From Novosphingobium sp. (GTDB taxonomy: Bacteria > Pseudomonadota > Alphaproteobacteria > Sphingomonadales > Sphingomonadaceae), in contig JADYXV010000003.1 of assembly GCA_020853995.1 (NCBI GenBank), positions 1 to 23,657 on the forward strand: a DNA stretch of 23,657 bases, written 5' to 3'. Positions within the stretch are counted from its first letter, which is position 1; each line of letters opens with the position of its first letter. This document shows positions 14,673 through 23,448 of this stretch, in pieces. The notes below the pieces were generated by a model. The model worked only from the letters and a program-made list of their open reading frames with translations, searched no databases and was not told the DNA's origin. The position numbers and the translations under genes were made by a program.

Positions 14673-14684
14673 TGCTTATAAGCA
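14673..14684. promoter_or_regulatory. 12-bp perfect palindrome before the RodZ-like gene
   Basis: TGCTTATAAGCA is fully self-complementary and sits 8 bp before the Shine-Dalgarno (14692-14696) of the HTH-containing gene. TATAAG inside it could also act as a -10 box. It may be an operator or just a promoter core. Confidence 0.35.
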
Positions 14685-14703
14685 ATATTACGGGAGTTAT
14701 CCC

Positions 14704-15732
14704 TTGGCGGAAGCCGAAGGTCTGCAAGACATCACCAATGCTGATTCCACCCCGGTGCCTGCGGGTGAACCACGCCGTCCAAGCGTGGCCGAAACTCTGC
14801 GTGCCGCGCGCGAAGGTGCGGGGCTGGATATCAAACAGCTTGCGGCGCTGACCCGCGTTACCAGCCGCCATCTGGTCGCCTTGGAAGCAGGCGATTATGC
14901 CGCTTTGCCGGGACGGCCCTATGCGATCGGCTTTGCCAAGACATACGCCCGCGCCGTCGGGCTTGATGACAAGGCCATCACCGAAGCCGTGCGGGCTGAA
15001 CTTGATCAACAGTCCCCCGCTCCGCCACCGCGCGCTTTGAACCAGTTCGAAGTGGGTGATCCGGCAAAAACGCCCACGCGATTGACGGTCTGGCTGGCCG
15101 CAGGTCTTGTCATGGCGATTGCGCTGGCGGGCCTTGTATTCTGGCGCAGCTACTATCTGCCATCGGCCGATCTGCCCTCGCTGATCAGCGACGAACAGCC
15201 CGCTGCCAGCACCTCGCAAGTTGCCGTTGTGCCCTTGCCCGCTGCAACGCCAAACGGACCGGTTGTGTTCACCGCCACGGAAGAACGTATCTGGGTAAAA
15301 TTCTATGACGGGCAGGGCCAGCAGATCCTGCAAAAGGAGCTGGCAATGGGGGAATCGTTCACGATCCCGTCTGGCGCACAAGCGCCGATGCTGCGCACCG
15401 CGCGCCCTGATGCTTTGTCGATTACCGTCGGTGGTCAGCCGGTGCCGCGCATTGCGGAAGCAGAAGGCCTCGTCAAAGATGTTCCGGTCAGCGCCGCAGC
15501 ATTGCTGGCTCGTGGAAAAGAACCTGTCCCTGCACCTTCACCGACTGCCGCAGCAACAACTGCTCCGGCAGTAAATGCCACGCAATCAGGGGCATCTTCG
15601 CCAACTGCATCCAATACGCGCCCGCGCCGTGAAGTTGCGCGGCGTCCAGCGCAAGATACTGTAACCGTCCCTGCGGCCGATAGTGCGCCAGCACCGCTTG
15701 CAGAAACTCCGCCTGCTTCCACCACAATGTAA
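14704..15732 (+). CDS. RodZ-like HTH / transmembrane / DUF4115 protein
   Basis: A 342-residue type II membrane protein. A RodZ-type helix-turn-helix (about 28-90: VAETLRAAREGAGLDIKQLA...LEAGDYAALPGRPYAIGFAKTYA) is followed by one transmembrane helix (128-147). After that come a periplasmic DUF4115 domain (about 189-260) and a Pro/Ala/Thr-rich tail. In characterised RodZ the HTH binds MreB and links it to peptidoglycan synthesis; a DNA-binding role is not needed but cannot be ruled out. The start is TTG at 14704, with GGGAG 7 nt upstream and no in-frame ATG between it and the preceding non-coding stretch. Downstream cpoB, tilS and ftsH are on the same strand after 106 bp. Confidence 0.85.
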   Translation: MAEAEGLQDITNADSTPVPAGEPRRPSVAETLRAAREGAGLDIKQLAALTRVTSRHLVALEAGDYAALPGRPYAIGFAKTYARAVGLDDKAITEAVRAELDQQSPAPPPRALNQFEVGDPAKTPTRLTVWLAAGLVMAIALAGLVFWRSYYLPSADLPSLISDEQPAASTSQVAVVPLPAATPNGPVVFTATEERIWVKFYDGQGQQILQKELAMGESFTIPSGAQAPMLRTARPDALSITVGGQPVPRIAEAEGLVKDVPVSAAALLARGKEPVPAPSPTAAATTAPAVNATQSGASSPTASNTRPRREVARRPAQDTVTVPAADSAPAPLAETPPASTTM

Positions 15733-15838
15733 CTCACCCTATCTCGACTTGCGCGCCAGACTACGGCACTCTGCAAGCGATTGGGGTTTGAGGCGTGTGA
15801 TGTTCGGCATTGCACGCCGCAATTGCACGGGAATGACA

Positions 15839-16828
15839 ATGACCATCAAGTTGCGCGGACGACTTCCGCTTGTTGCTATCGCGTTGGGGCTGACCGCCCC
15901 GTTCACAGCGCCGCTCATGGCACAAACCGCACCCAAGGCCGCAACCACTCAGGTTGATCCCGAAATGCGCTTGCGCCGGATCGAGGCTGAAATCCGCGCG
16001 GTCCAGCGCAAGGTTTTCCCCGAAGGCGTCGGCAAGACTTTCGTGCCCGAAATTACCGCAGGCCAATCAGTCACAACGCCCGCCGGAACACCTGCCGCGC
16101 CTGCGGTATCGGATTTGCTTGCACGAATGGATGCGGTCGAGGCGCAATTGGCGCGGTTTACTGCCCAAATCGAAGAAGGCCAGAATCGTTCTGCCAAAAT
16201 GGAAGAGCGTTTGGCTAAGCTGGAACTTGCCGCTGCGCCGCCCTCGGCTGAACCCGAAGTCCCTGTCACCACGTCCTCTGCTACGCCTTCTGCAACGACA
16301 GTCGCGCCAAAACCTGCTGTCGTTGCAAAACCGGCGGCGATTGCGCCCGTTACGGCCAAACCTGCGACGGCCAAACCGCTCACACCTTCTGCCACACGCG
16401 TCGCTGCCGTTCAGGCCATTGAAAAGCCTACTGACGGTGATGCCGGGGCCAACGAATACATGTATGGCTTCCGTCTGTGGGAGGCCAAGTTCTATCCCGA
16501 AGCGCAGCAGCAATTGCAGATCTTCGTGGACCGCTATCCCAAGCACAAGATGATCAGCCTTGGCCGCAACCTGCTTGGCCGCGCATGGCTGGATGACGGC
16601 AAGCCCGGTACGGCTGCGCAGTTCTTCCTTCAGAACTACCTGGCCGATAAAAAGGGCACGCGCGCGCCAGACAGCTTGCTCTATCTGGGTGTCGCTATGG
16701 TCAAGCTCAAGGACACCGAAAAGGCATGCGGTGCTTTTTCCGAATTGGCCGCGACATATCCCTCCGAAGTCGCCGGACGGATCAAGACGCAATATGATAA
16801 CGCGCGCGCGTCGGTGAAGTGCAAATGA
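15839..16828 (+). CDS. cpoB: cell-division coordinator CpoB / YbgF
   Basis: Periplasmic partner of the Tol-Pal system that couples outer-membrane constriction with peptidoglycan synthesis. The 329-residue product has a signal peptide (about 1-28, LVAIALGLTAPFTAPLMA), a coiled-coil trimerisation region (about 90-130, LLARMDAVEAQLARF...MEERLAKLEL) and a Pro/Ala/Lys/Thr-rich linker (132-195). The TPR domain is C-terminal (about 203-325, EYMYGFRLWEAKFYPEAQQQ...). I chose the ATG at 15839 because GGGA (15829-15832) lies 6 nt upstream; an ATG at 15833 directly abuts that site. Upstream tolQRAB-pal genes, usual in this order, are not here: a RodZ-like gene takes their place. tilS follows after 13 bp. 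Confidence 0.9.
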   Translation: MTIKLRGRLPLVAIALGLTAPFTAPLMAQTAPKAATTQVDPEMRLRRIEAEIRAVQRKVFPEGVGKTFVPEITAGQSVTTPAGTPAAPAVSDLLARMDAVEAQLARFTAQIEEGQNRSAKMEERLAKLELAAAPPSAEPEVPVTTSSATPSATTVAPKPAVVAKPAAIAPVTAKPATAKPLTPSATRVAAVQAIEKPTDGDAGANEYMYGFRLWEAKFYPEAQQQLQIFVDRYPKHKMISLGRNLLGRAWLDDGKPGTAAQFFLQNYLADKKGTRAPDSLLYLGVAMVKLKDTEKACGAFSELAATYPSEVAGRIKTQYDNARASVKCK

Positions 16829-16841
16829 TCGCGGGCGACAT

Positions 16842-17828
16842 ATGGGCGAGCGCACCGACCAGGGCACACACCGCCTGAATCCCGCTGCTGCCGCGCGATT
16901 TGCCGCATCGTGGAATGCAATTGCGCCAATGGGCAAGGTCGGCCTTGCGGTATCGGGCGGGCCTGACAGTCTGGCGCTGCTATTGCTGTTTCACGAAGTT
17001 GCGCCGCGCAACTTTCGCGTCGTCACGGTCGATCATGGCTTGCGACCGGAAAGTGCAGACGAAGCCGCGATGGTGGCCCGCATTTGCGCTGAACGCAGCA
17101 TTGCCCACTCCACGCTCACCCTGTCGCTCGCCAAGGGCAGCGCGGTTCAGGAACGCGCCCGCCATGCCCGTTATGCCGCAATGGTCCAATGGGCGCACGA
17201 TCACGGCCTTGTTGCGCTGGTCACCGCGCACCATGCCGATGATCAGGCTGAAACGATGGTCATGCGGCTCAATCGCGGCGCCGGTTTGCGCGGCTTGGCG
17301 GGGATGCGACCGCGAACCCCCCTCGGATACCCGCCCGACACCCCCTTACCCCTCCTCAGGCCACTCCTTCGATGGCGCCGGTCCGAACTTGTCGAAATCG
17401 TTGAAAATGCAGGGATAATTGCGGCGCACGATCCCTCGAATCATGATCCGTCGTATGAGCGTGTGCGCATTCGTGACTTCATGACGTCAAGCAATGTCCT
17501 TGAGATTCAGGGATTTGCAGCATCGGCCCAGCACCTCGCCGATGCCGATTTGGCTCTGGACTGGGCCACCGACCAACTCTGGACCGACGTGACTCCCGCA
17601 GCCGATGGTTTCACGTGGAACGCACCCGATCATGTACCAAATGCCCTGTCCCTGCGCGTGCTGGAGCGTATTCTCCACGCCTTTGCAGCGCCGACCCCGC
17701 GTGGTTCTGAGCTTGTCCGCTGGCTTGAAACGCTGCGGTCTGCGGGGGTTTCCACGCTCGGCGGGGTAAAGGGCGATGCGCGCAATCGGCCATGGCGTTT
17801 CACCCGTGCGCCAGACCGCCGCACCTGA
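16842..17828 (+). CDS. tilS: tRNA(Ile)-lysidine synthase TilS
   Basis: Adds lysine to the wobble cytidine of tRNA-Ile (CAU) so that it decodes AUA and accepts isoleucine; essential in most bacteria. The 328-residue product carries the N-type ATP-pyrophosphatase P-loop SGGPDS (38-43), VDHGLRPES, the AHHADDQAETMVMRLNRGAGLRGLAGM block and the RVRIRDF motif. It lacks the long C-terminal domains of the E. coli enzyme, as is usual for short alphaproteobacterial forms. A proline-rich insert (RTPLGYPPDTPLPLLRP) interrupts the region after GLAGM. The ATG at 16842 is 13 bp after cpoB and has no strong Shine-Dalgarno, so translation may depend on cpoB. Confidence 0.94.
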   Translation: MGERTDQGTHRLNPAAAARFAASWNAIAPMGKVGLAVSGGPDSLALLLLFHEVAPRNFRVVTVDHGLRPESADEAAMVARICAERSIAHSTLTLSLAKGSAVQERARHARYAAMVQWAHDHGLVALVTAHHADDQAETMVMRLNRGAGLRGLAGMRPRTPLGYPPDTPLPLLRPLLRWRRSELVEIVENAGIIAAHDPSNHDPSYERVRIRDFMTSSNVLEIQGFAASAQHLADADLALDWATDQLWTDVTPAADGFTWNAPDHVPNALSLRVLERILHAFAAPTPRGSELVRWLETLRSAGVSTLGGVKGDARNRPWRFTRAPDRRT

Positions 17829-17905
17829 CCTCAGGACAGGTCGCTCAAAAACGGATGCTGCGTTATATTGTGTTTCATAGTTACGAACCTACATTGGTCT
17901 TAACA

Positions 17906-17920
17906 GCGCCCCCCGGGCGC
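17906..17920 (+). promoter_or_regulatory. short GC hairpin in the ftsH leader
   Basis: GCGCCC (17906-17911) pairs with GGGCGC (17915-17920) around three C residues, 19 nt before the ftsH ATG and just before GGAAAG, the probable ribosome binding site. It could stabilise the leader or respond to temperature, but no evidence separates these. Confidence 0.3.
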
Positions 17921-17939
17921 GAATCCGGAAAGACTTTCG

Positions 17940-19874
17940 ATGAACGACGATCAACCCCAGGGTAACCCATGGATCAAGAGCCTCCTCGTCTGGGGTGGCG
18001 TATTCCTTGCGCTGCTGCTGGTGGTATCGATGTTCGGTCCGCGCACCGATCAGGCTGCAACGACCATTCCTTATTCGGCATTCCGCAGCCAGGTCAGTGA
18101 AGGCCTTGTCCGCTCGGTTGAAATTGCGCCCGAACGGATCAGTGGCACGCTCAAGAATGGTGGCCAGTTCGCCACCGTGCCGGTTCCGGGCGATTCCGAT
18201 CTGCCCCGCCTGCTTCAGGACAACGGCGTGCAATATGCAGGCAAGGCGGCTGAACAGCCCAACATGCTGATGTATATTCTCGTCAATTCGCTGCCGTTCC
18301 TGCTTATCCTCGGCGTTGCATTCTTCGCGCTGCGCCAGGTGCAAAAGGGCGGCGGATCGGGCGCAATGGGCTTTGGCAAATCAAAGGCCAAGCTGCTCAC
18401 CGAACGGTCGGGCAAAGTCACCTTCGATGACGTTGCCGGCATTGACGAAGCGCGTGAGGAACTGGAAGAAATCGTCGAGTTTCTGCGCGATCCCACCCGC
18501 TTTTCCAAGCTGGGCGGCCAGATCCCCAAGGGCGCGCTGCTGGTCGGCAGCCCCGGCACCGGCAAGACCTTGCTCGCCCGCGCCATTGCGGGTGAGGCAG
18601 GCGTACCGTTCTTCACCATTTCCGGCTCGGACTTTGTCGAAATGTTCGTCGGTGTCGGCGCGAGCCGTGTCCGCGACATGTTCGAACAGGCCAAGAAGAA
18701 CGCACCATGCATCGTCTTCATCGACGAAATCGACGCGGTCGGTCGCCATCGTGGCCATGGCCTCGGCAATTCGAATGACGAACGCGAACAGACGCTGAAC
18801 CAGCTGCTGGTAGAAATGGACGGCTTTGAAGCCAACGAAGGCATCATCATCATCGCGGCAACCAACCGTCCTGACGTGCTTGACCCTGCGCTGCTTCGTC
18901 CGGGCCGCTTTGACCGTCAAGTTGTGGTGCCAATCCCCGATATCGAAGGCCGCGAAAAGATCCTTTCGGTCCACATGAAGAAAGTGCCGCTGGCACCCGA
19001 CGTGAACCCGCGCACCATCGCGCGCGGAACTCCGGGCTTCTCGGGCGCCGATCTTGCCAACCTTGTCAACGAAGCTGCCCTGCTGGCTGCGCGCCGCAAC
19101 AAGCGCCTTGTCGCCATGCAGGAATTTGAAGACGCCAAGGATAAGGTCATGATGGGCGCGGAACGCCGCTCCATGGTCATGACGGACGATGAAAAGAAGA
19201 TGACCGCCTATCATGAGGCCGGTCACGCCATCGTCTCGGTCAACGAAGCGGCATCAGACCCGATCCACAAGGCCACGATCATCCCGCGCGGTCGTGCGCT
19301 GGGCATGGTCATGCGTCTGCCGGAACGTGACAGCTATTCCTATCACCGTGACAAGATGCACGCGAACCTCTCGGTCTCGATGGGCGGGCGCGTGGCCGAA
19401 GAACTGATCTTCGGGCATGACAAGGTATCATCGGGCGCATCATCGGACATCCAGTACGCAACCTCGCTGGCGCGCAACATGGTGACCAAATGGGGCATGT
19501 CGGAAAAGCTCGGCCCGCTGCAATATGAAGAATCGCAGGAAGGCTATCTCGGCTATGGCGGTTCGCCGCGCACGATGAATTCGGCCGAAACCAACAAGCT
19601 CATCGACAGCGAAATCCGCGAACTGGTCGAAGGTGCACACACCCGTGCCACGCAAATCCTCAAGGACAGTGAAGATAAGCTGCACTTGCTGGCCCAGGCC
19701 CTGCTGGAATACGAAACGCTGACTGGCGACGAGATCAAGGACCTGATCGAAAACGGAAAGATCGATCGTCCGCAAAACCCCAGCGGTCCATCACGACCAA
19801 TCTCGGCACAAGGTTCTGCTGTACCGCGCGCGGGCAAGAAGTTCGGCGGATCGGCCAGCCCGCAACCGGCGTGA
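17940..19874 (+). CDS. ftsH: ATP-dependent zinc metalloprotease FtsH
   Basis: Membrane-anchored AAA+ protease that degrades misfolded membrane proteins and short-lived regulators. The 644-residue product has two transmembrane segments (about 12-32 and 109-131) around a periplasmic domain, then the AAA module. The Walker A is GSPGTGKT (203-210), the pore loop is in EMFVGVGASR (234-243), the Walker B is IVFIDE (258-263) and the second region of homology is ATNRPDVLDPALLRPGRFD. The protease domain carries HEAGH with zinc ligands H425 and H429, catalytic E426, and D503 in ASSDIQY as the probable third ligand. The Walker A has Ser in place of the common Pro. The ATG at 17940 follows GGAAAG by a normal spacing. 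A strong terminator follows at 19911. Confidence 0.98.
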   Translation: MNDDQPQGNPWIKSLLVWGGVFLALLLVVSMFGPRTDQAATTIPYSAFRSQVSEGLVRSVEIAPERISGTLKNGGQFATVPVPGDSDLPRLLQDNGVQYAGKAAEQPNMLMYILVNSLPFLLILGVAFFALRQVQKGGGSGAMGFGKSKAKLLTERSGKVTFDDVAGIDEAREELEEIVEFLRDPTRFSKLGGQIPKGALLVGSPGTGKTLLARAIAGEAGVPFFTISGSDFVEMFVGVGASRVRDMFEQAKKNAPCIVFIDEIDAVGRHRGHGLGNSNDEREQTLNQLLVEMDGFEANEGIIIIAATNRPDVLDPALLRPGRFDRQVVVPIPDIEGREKILSVHMKKVPLAPDVNPRTIARGTPGFSGADLANLVNEAALLAARRNKRLVAMQEFEDAKDKVMMGAERRSMVMTDDEKKMTAYHEAGHAIVSVNEAASDPIHKATIIPRGRALGMVMRLPERDSYSYHRDKMHANLSVSMGGRVAEELIFGHDKVSSGASSDIQYATSLARNMVTKWGMSEKLGPLQYEESQEGYLGYGGSPRTMNSAETNKLIDSEIRELVEGAHTRATQILKDSEDKLHLLAQALLEYETLTGDEIKDLIENGKIDRPQNPSGPSRPISAQGSAVPRAGKKFGGSASPQPA

Positions 19875-19910
19875 TGCTTGCGGCCTGATACTTGTGGCAT
19901 GACAACAAAC

Positions 19911-19940
19911 GAAAGGGCGGGGGGCAACTCCCGCCCTTTC
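19911..19940 (+). terminator. terminator after ftsH
   Basis: A perfect 11-bp stem, GAAAGGGCGGG (19911-19921) with its complement at 19930-19940, around an 8-nt loop, 37 bp past the ftsH stop. The T residues are within the stem end (CCCTTTC) rather than after it, but the stem strength and position support termination in the plus direction. Confidence 0.75.
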
Positions 19941-20034
19941 TGATTGGGCTGGCCCCATCGTTCAAATGAAGCGATTTCACCAAGAATTAACCTTGAACGT
20001 GCAGTGCGGACGATGACAGGGTACAGGACGCAAC

Positions 20035-21585
20035 GTGTTCACACCGCGAGATCAGATGATGGCCTTTGCCGGGACCGGCGTGGCGCAGGGTTTTGGCCTG
20101 CGCACAGCCCCCGCGCGCCCGCCCGAATCACGGGTGATGCCAGAGCCTGAACGACCCGGCTTTTTAGCCGATCCCCCTATCGACACCGTCCGCGCCCGGA
20201 TTGAACGCTGGTTTGCCCGGCAGGATCTCGTCCCCGATCTGGCCGAAGACATTGGCAGCGCGCGCTGGTTTCGCGGGTTTGGAACCATGCTGGGGCTTGG
20301 TGCCGCAGCCTTCATGTTCTGGCCCACCTTTGCGCCCTTGCAAGCCGCGCCATTGACCGTGCTGGATGATCAGGCGCGCGATGAATTACGCGTCCAGGGT
20401 CTGCGGCCGCTTGCCTATGGCGCGGACAACGGGCGGCATGTGATTGCCAACGCCGCTGTCATTCCGCTTGCCGCAGCGCCCGAAAGGCCGAGTGTCGAAC
20501 TGACCGCGACGCTGGGTGCAGGCGACAGTTTCCCGCGCATGTTGCAACGCGCAGGGCTGGCCAATGGCGATATTACCCGCGTGCTCGGTTTGATCAGCGG
20601 ACAAGTGAAGCCCGATGCCATTTCACCCGGCACACGCTTTACCATCCGGCTGGGCGCACGATCATCGCCAGCTGAACCGCGCCCGCTCGAACAGCTTTCA
20701 TTCCGTCCACGTTTCGATCTGGCGCTGGATGTAAAGCGCAGCGGTGGCGAACTGGCTTTGGCCAGCAACGCCATTGCGATTGATTCAGCGCCGATGCGTA
20801 TTCGCGGCATCGTCGGCGGCAGCCTCTATCGCTCGGCCCGCGCTGCAGGTGCGCCTGCCAGCGCGGTGCAGGCCTATTTGCGCGCGGTCGATGAACACAT
20901 GGCATTCGAAGACATCGCACCGGGCGATGAATTCGACCTTGTTTTCGCTAACCGGCGTGCGGCCAGCGGTGAATCACAGGCGGGCGATCTGGTTTACGCC
21001 AGCGTGGTTCGCGGCGGCAAGCCGGTGGTGCAATTGCTGCGCTGGGGCAATGATGGCGAGTTTTATTCGGCGCAAAGCATGGCGCAAGGCTCGCAGGAAA
21101 CGACCGGCGCGTTCGGAGCGCCGGTGAACGGTTACATCACCTCGGGCTATGGCGCGCGCCGCCACCCGATTCTGGGCTATATGCGCATGCATGCGGGCGT
21201 TGATTTCGGCGCAGGCTGGGGCACTCCGATTTATGCAGCGACTGATGGGCGCGTATCTTTTGCCGGCTGGCACGGTGGCCACGGCAATTATGTACGGCTC
21301 GATCACGGCAGCGGCATAGGCACGGGGTATGGCCATATGAGCCGGATTGCGGTGAGCCCCGGCACTTCGGTAAGGCGCGGTCAGGTTATCGGCTATGTCG
21401 GTTCCACCGGCCTTTCCACCGGCCCGCACCTGCACTACGAAATGTATCGCAACGGCCAGACGGTGAACCCCCTGTCCGTCAGTTCGATAACCCGCCGCGC
21501 AGCGGTTGATCCGGCGCAACTGGCAGCGTTCAAATCCAAGCTGTCGCAAATAACCGCGCTCAAGGCCAATAGCGCCATCCGGTGA
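20035..21585 (+). CDS. M23 family (LytM-domain) peptidoglycan peptidase, membrane-anchored
   Basis: A 516-residue protein with a cytoplasmic N-terminus of about 80 residues, one transmembrane helix (about 83-103), a long periplasmic region and a C-terminal M23 domain (about 363-480). The zinc ligands and catalytic residues are visible: H386 and D390 in MHAGVDFG, and H465/H467 in GPHLHYE. The GYGARRHPILG entry motif and GNYVRLDHGSGIGTGYGHMS are also typical, so it is probably an active endopeptidase that cuts peptide cross-links rather than a degenerate LytM factor. The start is GTG at 20035, with AGGA (20025-20028) 6 nt upstream. hemB begins 36 bp downstream, so cotranscription is likely. Confidence 0.9.
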   Translation: MFTPRDQMMAFAGTGVAQGFGLRTAPARPPESRVMPEPERPGFLADPPIDTVRARIERWFARQDLVPDLAEDIGSARWFRGFGTMLGLGAAAFMFWPTFAPLQAAPLTVLDDQARDELRVQGLRPLAYGADNGRHVIANAAVIPLAAAPERPSVELTATLGAGDSFPRMLQRAGLANGDITRVLGLISGQVKPDAISPGTRFTIRLGARSSPAEPRPLEQLSFRPRFDLALDVKRSGGELALASNAIAIDSAPMRIRGIVGGSLYRSARAAGAPASAVQAYLRAVDEHMAFEDIAPGDEFDLVFANRRAASGESQAGDLVYASVVRGGKPVVQLLRWGNDGEFYSAQSMAQGSQETTGAFGAPVNGYITSGYGARRHPILGYMRMHAGVDFGAGWGTPIYAATDGRVSFAGWHGGHGNYVRLDHGSGIGTGYGHMSRIAVSPGTSVRRGQVIGYVGSTGLSTGPHLHYEMYRNGQTVNPLSVSSITRRAAVDPAQLAAFKSKLSQITALKANSAIR

Positions 21586-21621
21586 TTGCCCGAAGCCTGC
21601 GCAGACGCTAGGCTTTGGCAT

Positions 21622-22614
21622 ATGACCAGTTATCCCCAAACCCGCATGCGCCGCACCCGCTCCACTACTTGGAGCCGCGCGATGCATCGCGAAGTGCTCA
21701 TCACGCCCGCCGATCTGATCTGGCCCCTGTTCGTCACCGAAGGGCAGGGCGTGGAAGACCCGATCGGCTCGCTGCCCGGCGTTTCGCGCTGGTCGGTTGA
21801 TGGTATCGTGGCGCGCGCCAAGGAGGCGGTGTCGCTTGGCATTCCGTGCCTTGCCCTGTTCCCCAACACGCAGGCAGACCGGCGTAGCGAAAATGGCGCA
21901 GAGGCGCTTAACCCCGATAACCTGATGTGCCGCGCCATCCGTGCCATCAAGGATGCCTGCGGTAATGATATCGGCGTGCTCACCGATGTCGCGCTCGATC
22001 CTTATACCAGCCACGGGCAGGACGGGTTGATCGATGCGGCAGGTTATGTGCTGAACGATGCAACGGTTGAAATGCTGGTCGGGCAGAGCCTGAATCAGGC
22101 GGCAGCCGGGGCCGATATCATCGCCCCGTCAGACATGATGGATGGCCGCATCGGCGCGATCCGCGATGCTTTGGAAGGCGAAGGCCACGTCAACGTCCAG
22201 ATCATGTCCTATGCCGCCAAATATGCCTCGGCGTTCTATGGTCCGTTCCGCGATGCGGTCGGCTCCAGCGGGTTGTTGAAGGGTGACAAGAAAACCTACC
22301 AGATGGACCCTGCCAATGCCGAGGAGGCGCTGCGCGAGGTTGAACTCGATCTGGCCGAAGGCGCTGACAGCGTGATGGTAAAGCCCGGCCTGCCCTATCT
22401 TGATATCGCCATCCGCGTGAAGCAGGCGTTCGGTGTGCCGGTCTTCGCCTATCAGGTGAGCGGCGAATACGCGATGATTGAGGCCGCCGTGGCCGCAGGC
22501 GCGGCTGATCGTGATGCGATGGTGCTCGAAACGCTGGTGGCGTTCAAACGCGCGGGTTGTTCGGGCGTGCTGACGTATCACGCGGCCCATGCTGCCCGTC
22601 TGATGGGAGCATAA
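21622..22614 (+). CDS. hemB: porphobilinogen synthase HemB
   Basis: Condenses two 5-aminolevulinate molecules to porphobilinogen in tetrapyrrole synthesis. The 330-residue product has both Schiff-base lysines, K200 in SYAAKYASAFYGPFR and K254 in MVKPGLPYLDI. The region that holds zinc-binding cysteines in other HemB types reads DVALDPYTSHGQDG (122-135) without cysteines, so this is the magnesium-type enzyme. The ATG at 21622 fits the family start; an in-frame extension to 21586 is not conserved. The stop overlaps the ATG of the next gene (TAATG). Confidence 0.97.
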   Translation: MTSYPQTRMRRTRSTTWSRAMHREVLITPADLIWPLFVTEGQGVEDPIGSLPGVSRWSVDGIVARAKEAVSLGIPCLALFPNTQADRRSENGAEALNPDNLMCRAIRAIKDACGNDIGVLTDVALDPYTSHGQDGLIDAAGYVLNDATVEMLVGQSLNQAAAGADIIAPSDMMDGRIGAIRDALEGEGHVNVQIMSYAAKYASAFYGPFRDAVGSSGLLKGDKKTYQMDPANAEEALREVELDLAEGADSVMVKPGLPYLDIAIRVKQAFGVPVFAYQVSGEYAMIEAAVAAGAADRDAMVLETLVAFKRAGCSGVLTYHAAHAARLMGA

Positions 22615-23180
22615 TGATGTACCCAGATGTTTCCATCATTCCGTTCAACGGCAAGACCCCGCGCATCCATGAAACCGCGTTCATCGCGCCGGGATGCCGG
22701 ATCATCGGTGATGTCGAAATCGGGCCGGACGTATCGATCTGGTATAACTGCGTGATCCGGGGCGATGTGAATTTCATCCGCATCGGCGCGCGCAGCAATG
22801 TCCAGGACGGCAGCGTGATCCATGTCGATAGCCCCGCGCCCGGCAAGCCTGAAGGTTTCCCGACGATCATCGGCGAAGACGTGCTGGTGGGCCATCTCGC
22901 GATGGTTCACGGCTGCATTGTCGAAGATCGCGGTTTCATCGGCCTTGGCGCGATTGTGATGAGCGGCGCGGTGATTGAAAGCGATGGCATGCTGGCGGCA
23001 GGCGCGATGCTGACCGGCGGCAAACGGATTGGAACGCGGCAATTGTGGGGCGGGCGTCCTGCCACTTACATGCGTGACCTGACCGACGCGGCGCTGGTCG
23101 ATATGCAGCGCGGTGTTCAACACTATGTCCACAACGGCCACGCGCATAAGGCGGCGGTGCTTGGCCAGACCGAAGGCTGA
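22614..23180 (+). CDS. gamma-carbonic anhydrase family protein
   Basis: A 188-residue left-handed beta-helix protein made of hexapeptide repeats (for example VEIGPDVSIWYNCVIRGDV at 34-52), ending in a C-terminal helix. The three zinc-ligand histidines of the family are seen at H70 (VIHVD), H94 and H99 (GHLAMVH). Members such as YrdA/PaaY-like proteins may hydrate CO2 or have other roles, so the activity is not certain. The ATG at 22614 overlaps the hemB stop, but an adjacent ATG at 22617 has better spacing (7 nt) from GGGAG (22605-22609). It is cotranslated with hemB and overlaps the next gene. Confidence 0.88.
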   Translation: MMYPDVSIIPFNGKTPRIHETAFIAPGCRIIGDVEIGPDVSIWYNCVIRGDVNFIRIGARSNVQDGSVIHVDSPAPGKPEGFPTIIGEDVLVGHLAMVHGCIVEDRGFIGLGAIVMSGAVIESDGMLAAGAMLTGGKRIGTRQLWGGRPATYMRDLTDAALVDMQRGVQHYVHNGHAHKAAVLGQTEG

Positions 23181-23448
23181 TCTTCCCGCAGCATCGGCCT
23201 TGCGCGCGCTTGCCGATGGCGAAGGGCGTCTGGCGGTGCGGGTGACGCCCGGCGCGCGCAGCGAGGGCGTGGAAATTGCCGAAGGGCGCGTGCTGGTGAA
23301 AGTGCGAACCAAGCCGGAGGATGGCAAAGCCAGCGCCGCCGTGCTGGAATTGCTGGCGCAGGCCTTGGGCGTTGCGCCATCAAAAGTGGAAATGTTGCGC
23401 GGCGCAACTTCGCGCGAAAAGCTGTTCAGGATTCCGCCGGTAATCTGA
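23161..23448 (+). CDS. DUF167 family protein (YggU-like)
   Basis: A 95-residue protein of unknown function with the DUF167 core: RLAVRVTPGARSEGV, then LVKVRTKPEDGKASAAVLELLAQALGVAPSKVEMLRGATSREKLFRI. The fold is a small alpha/beta domain. The start is uncertain: TTG at 23161 gives a normal-length N-terminus (LARPKADL) and overlaps the preceding gene by 20 bp, while TTG at 23200 would start just before the core. No ATG lies in frame near the domain. The 3' end overlaps the convergent DUF1275 gene by 23 bp. Confidence 0.82.
   Translation: MARPKADLPAASALRALADGEGRLAVRVTPGARSEGVEIAEGRVLVKVRTKPEDGKASAAVLELLAQALGVAPSKVEMLRGATSREKLFRIPPVI

Noticed and set aside
17841..17869. Possible promoter for ftsH (TATATT at 17864)
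   Set aside because: The hexamer 17 bases upstream (TCGCTC) does not resemble a -35 box, and no heat-shock-type consensus was found, so I did not annotate it.
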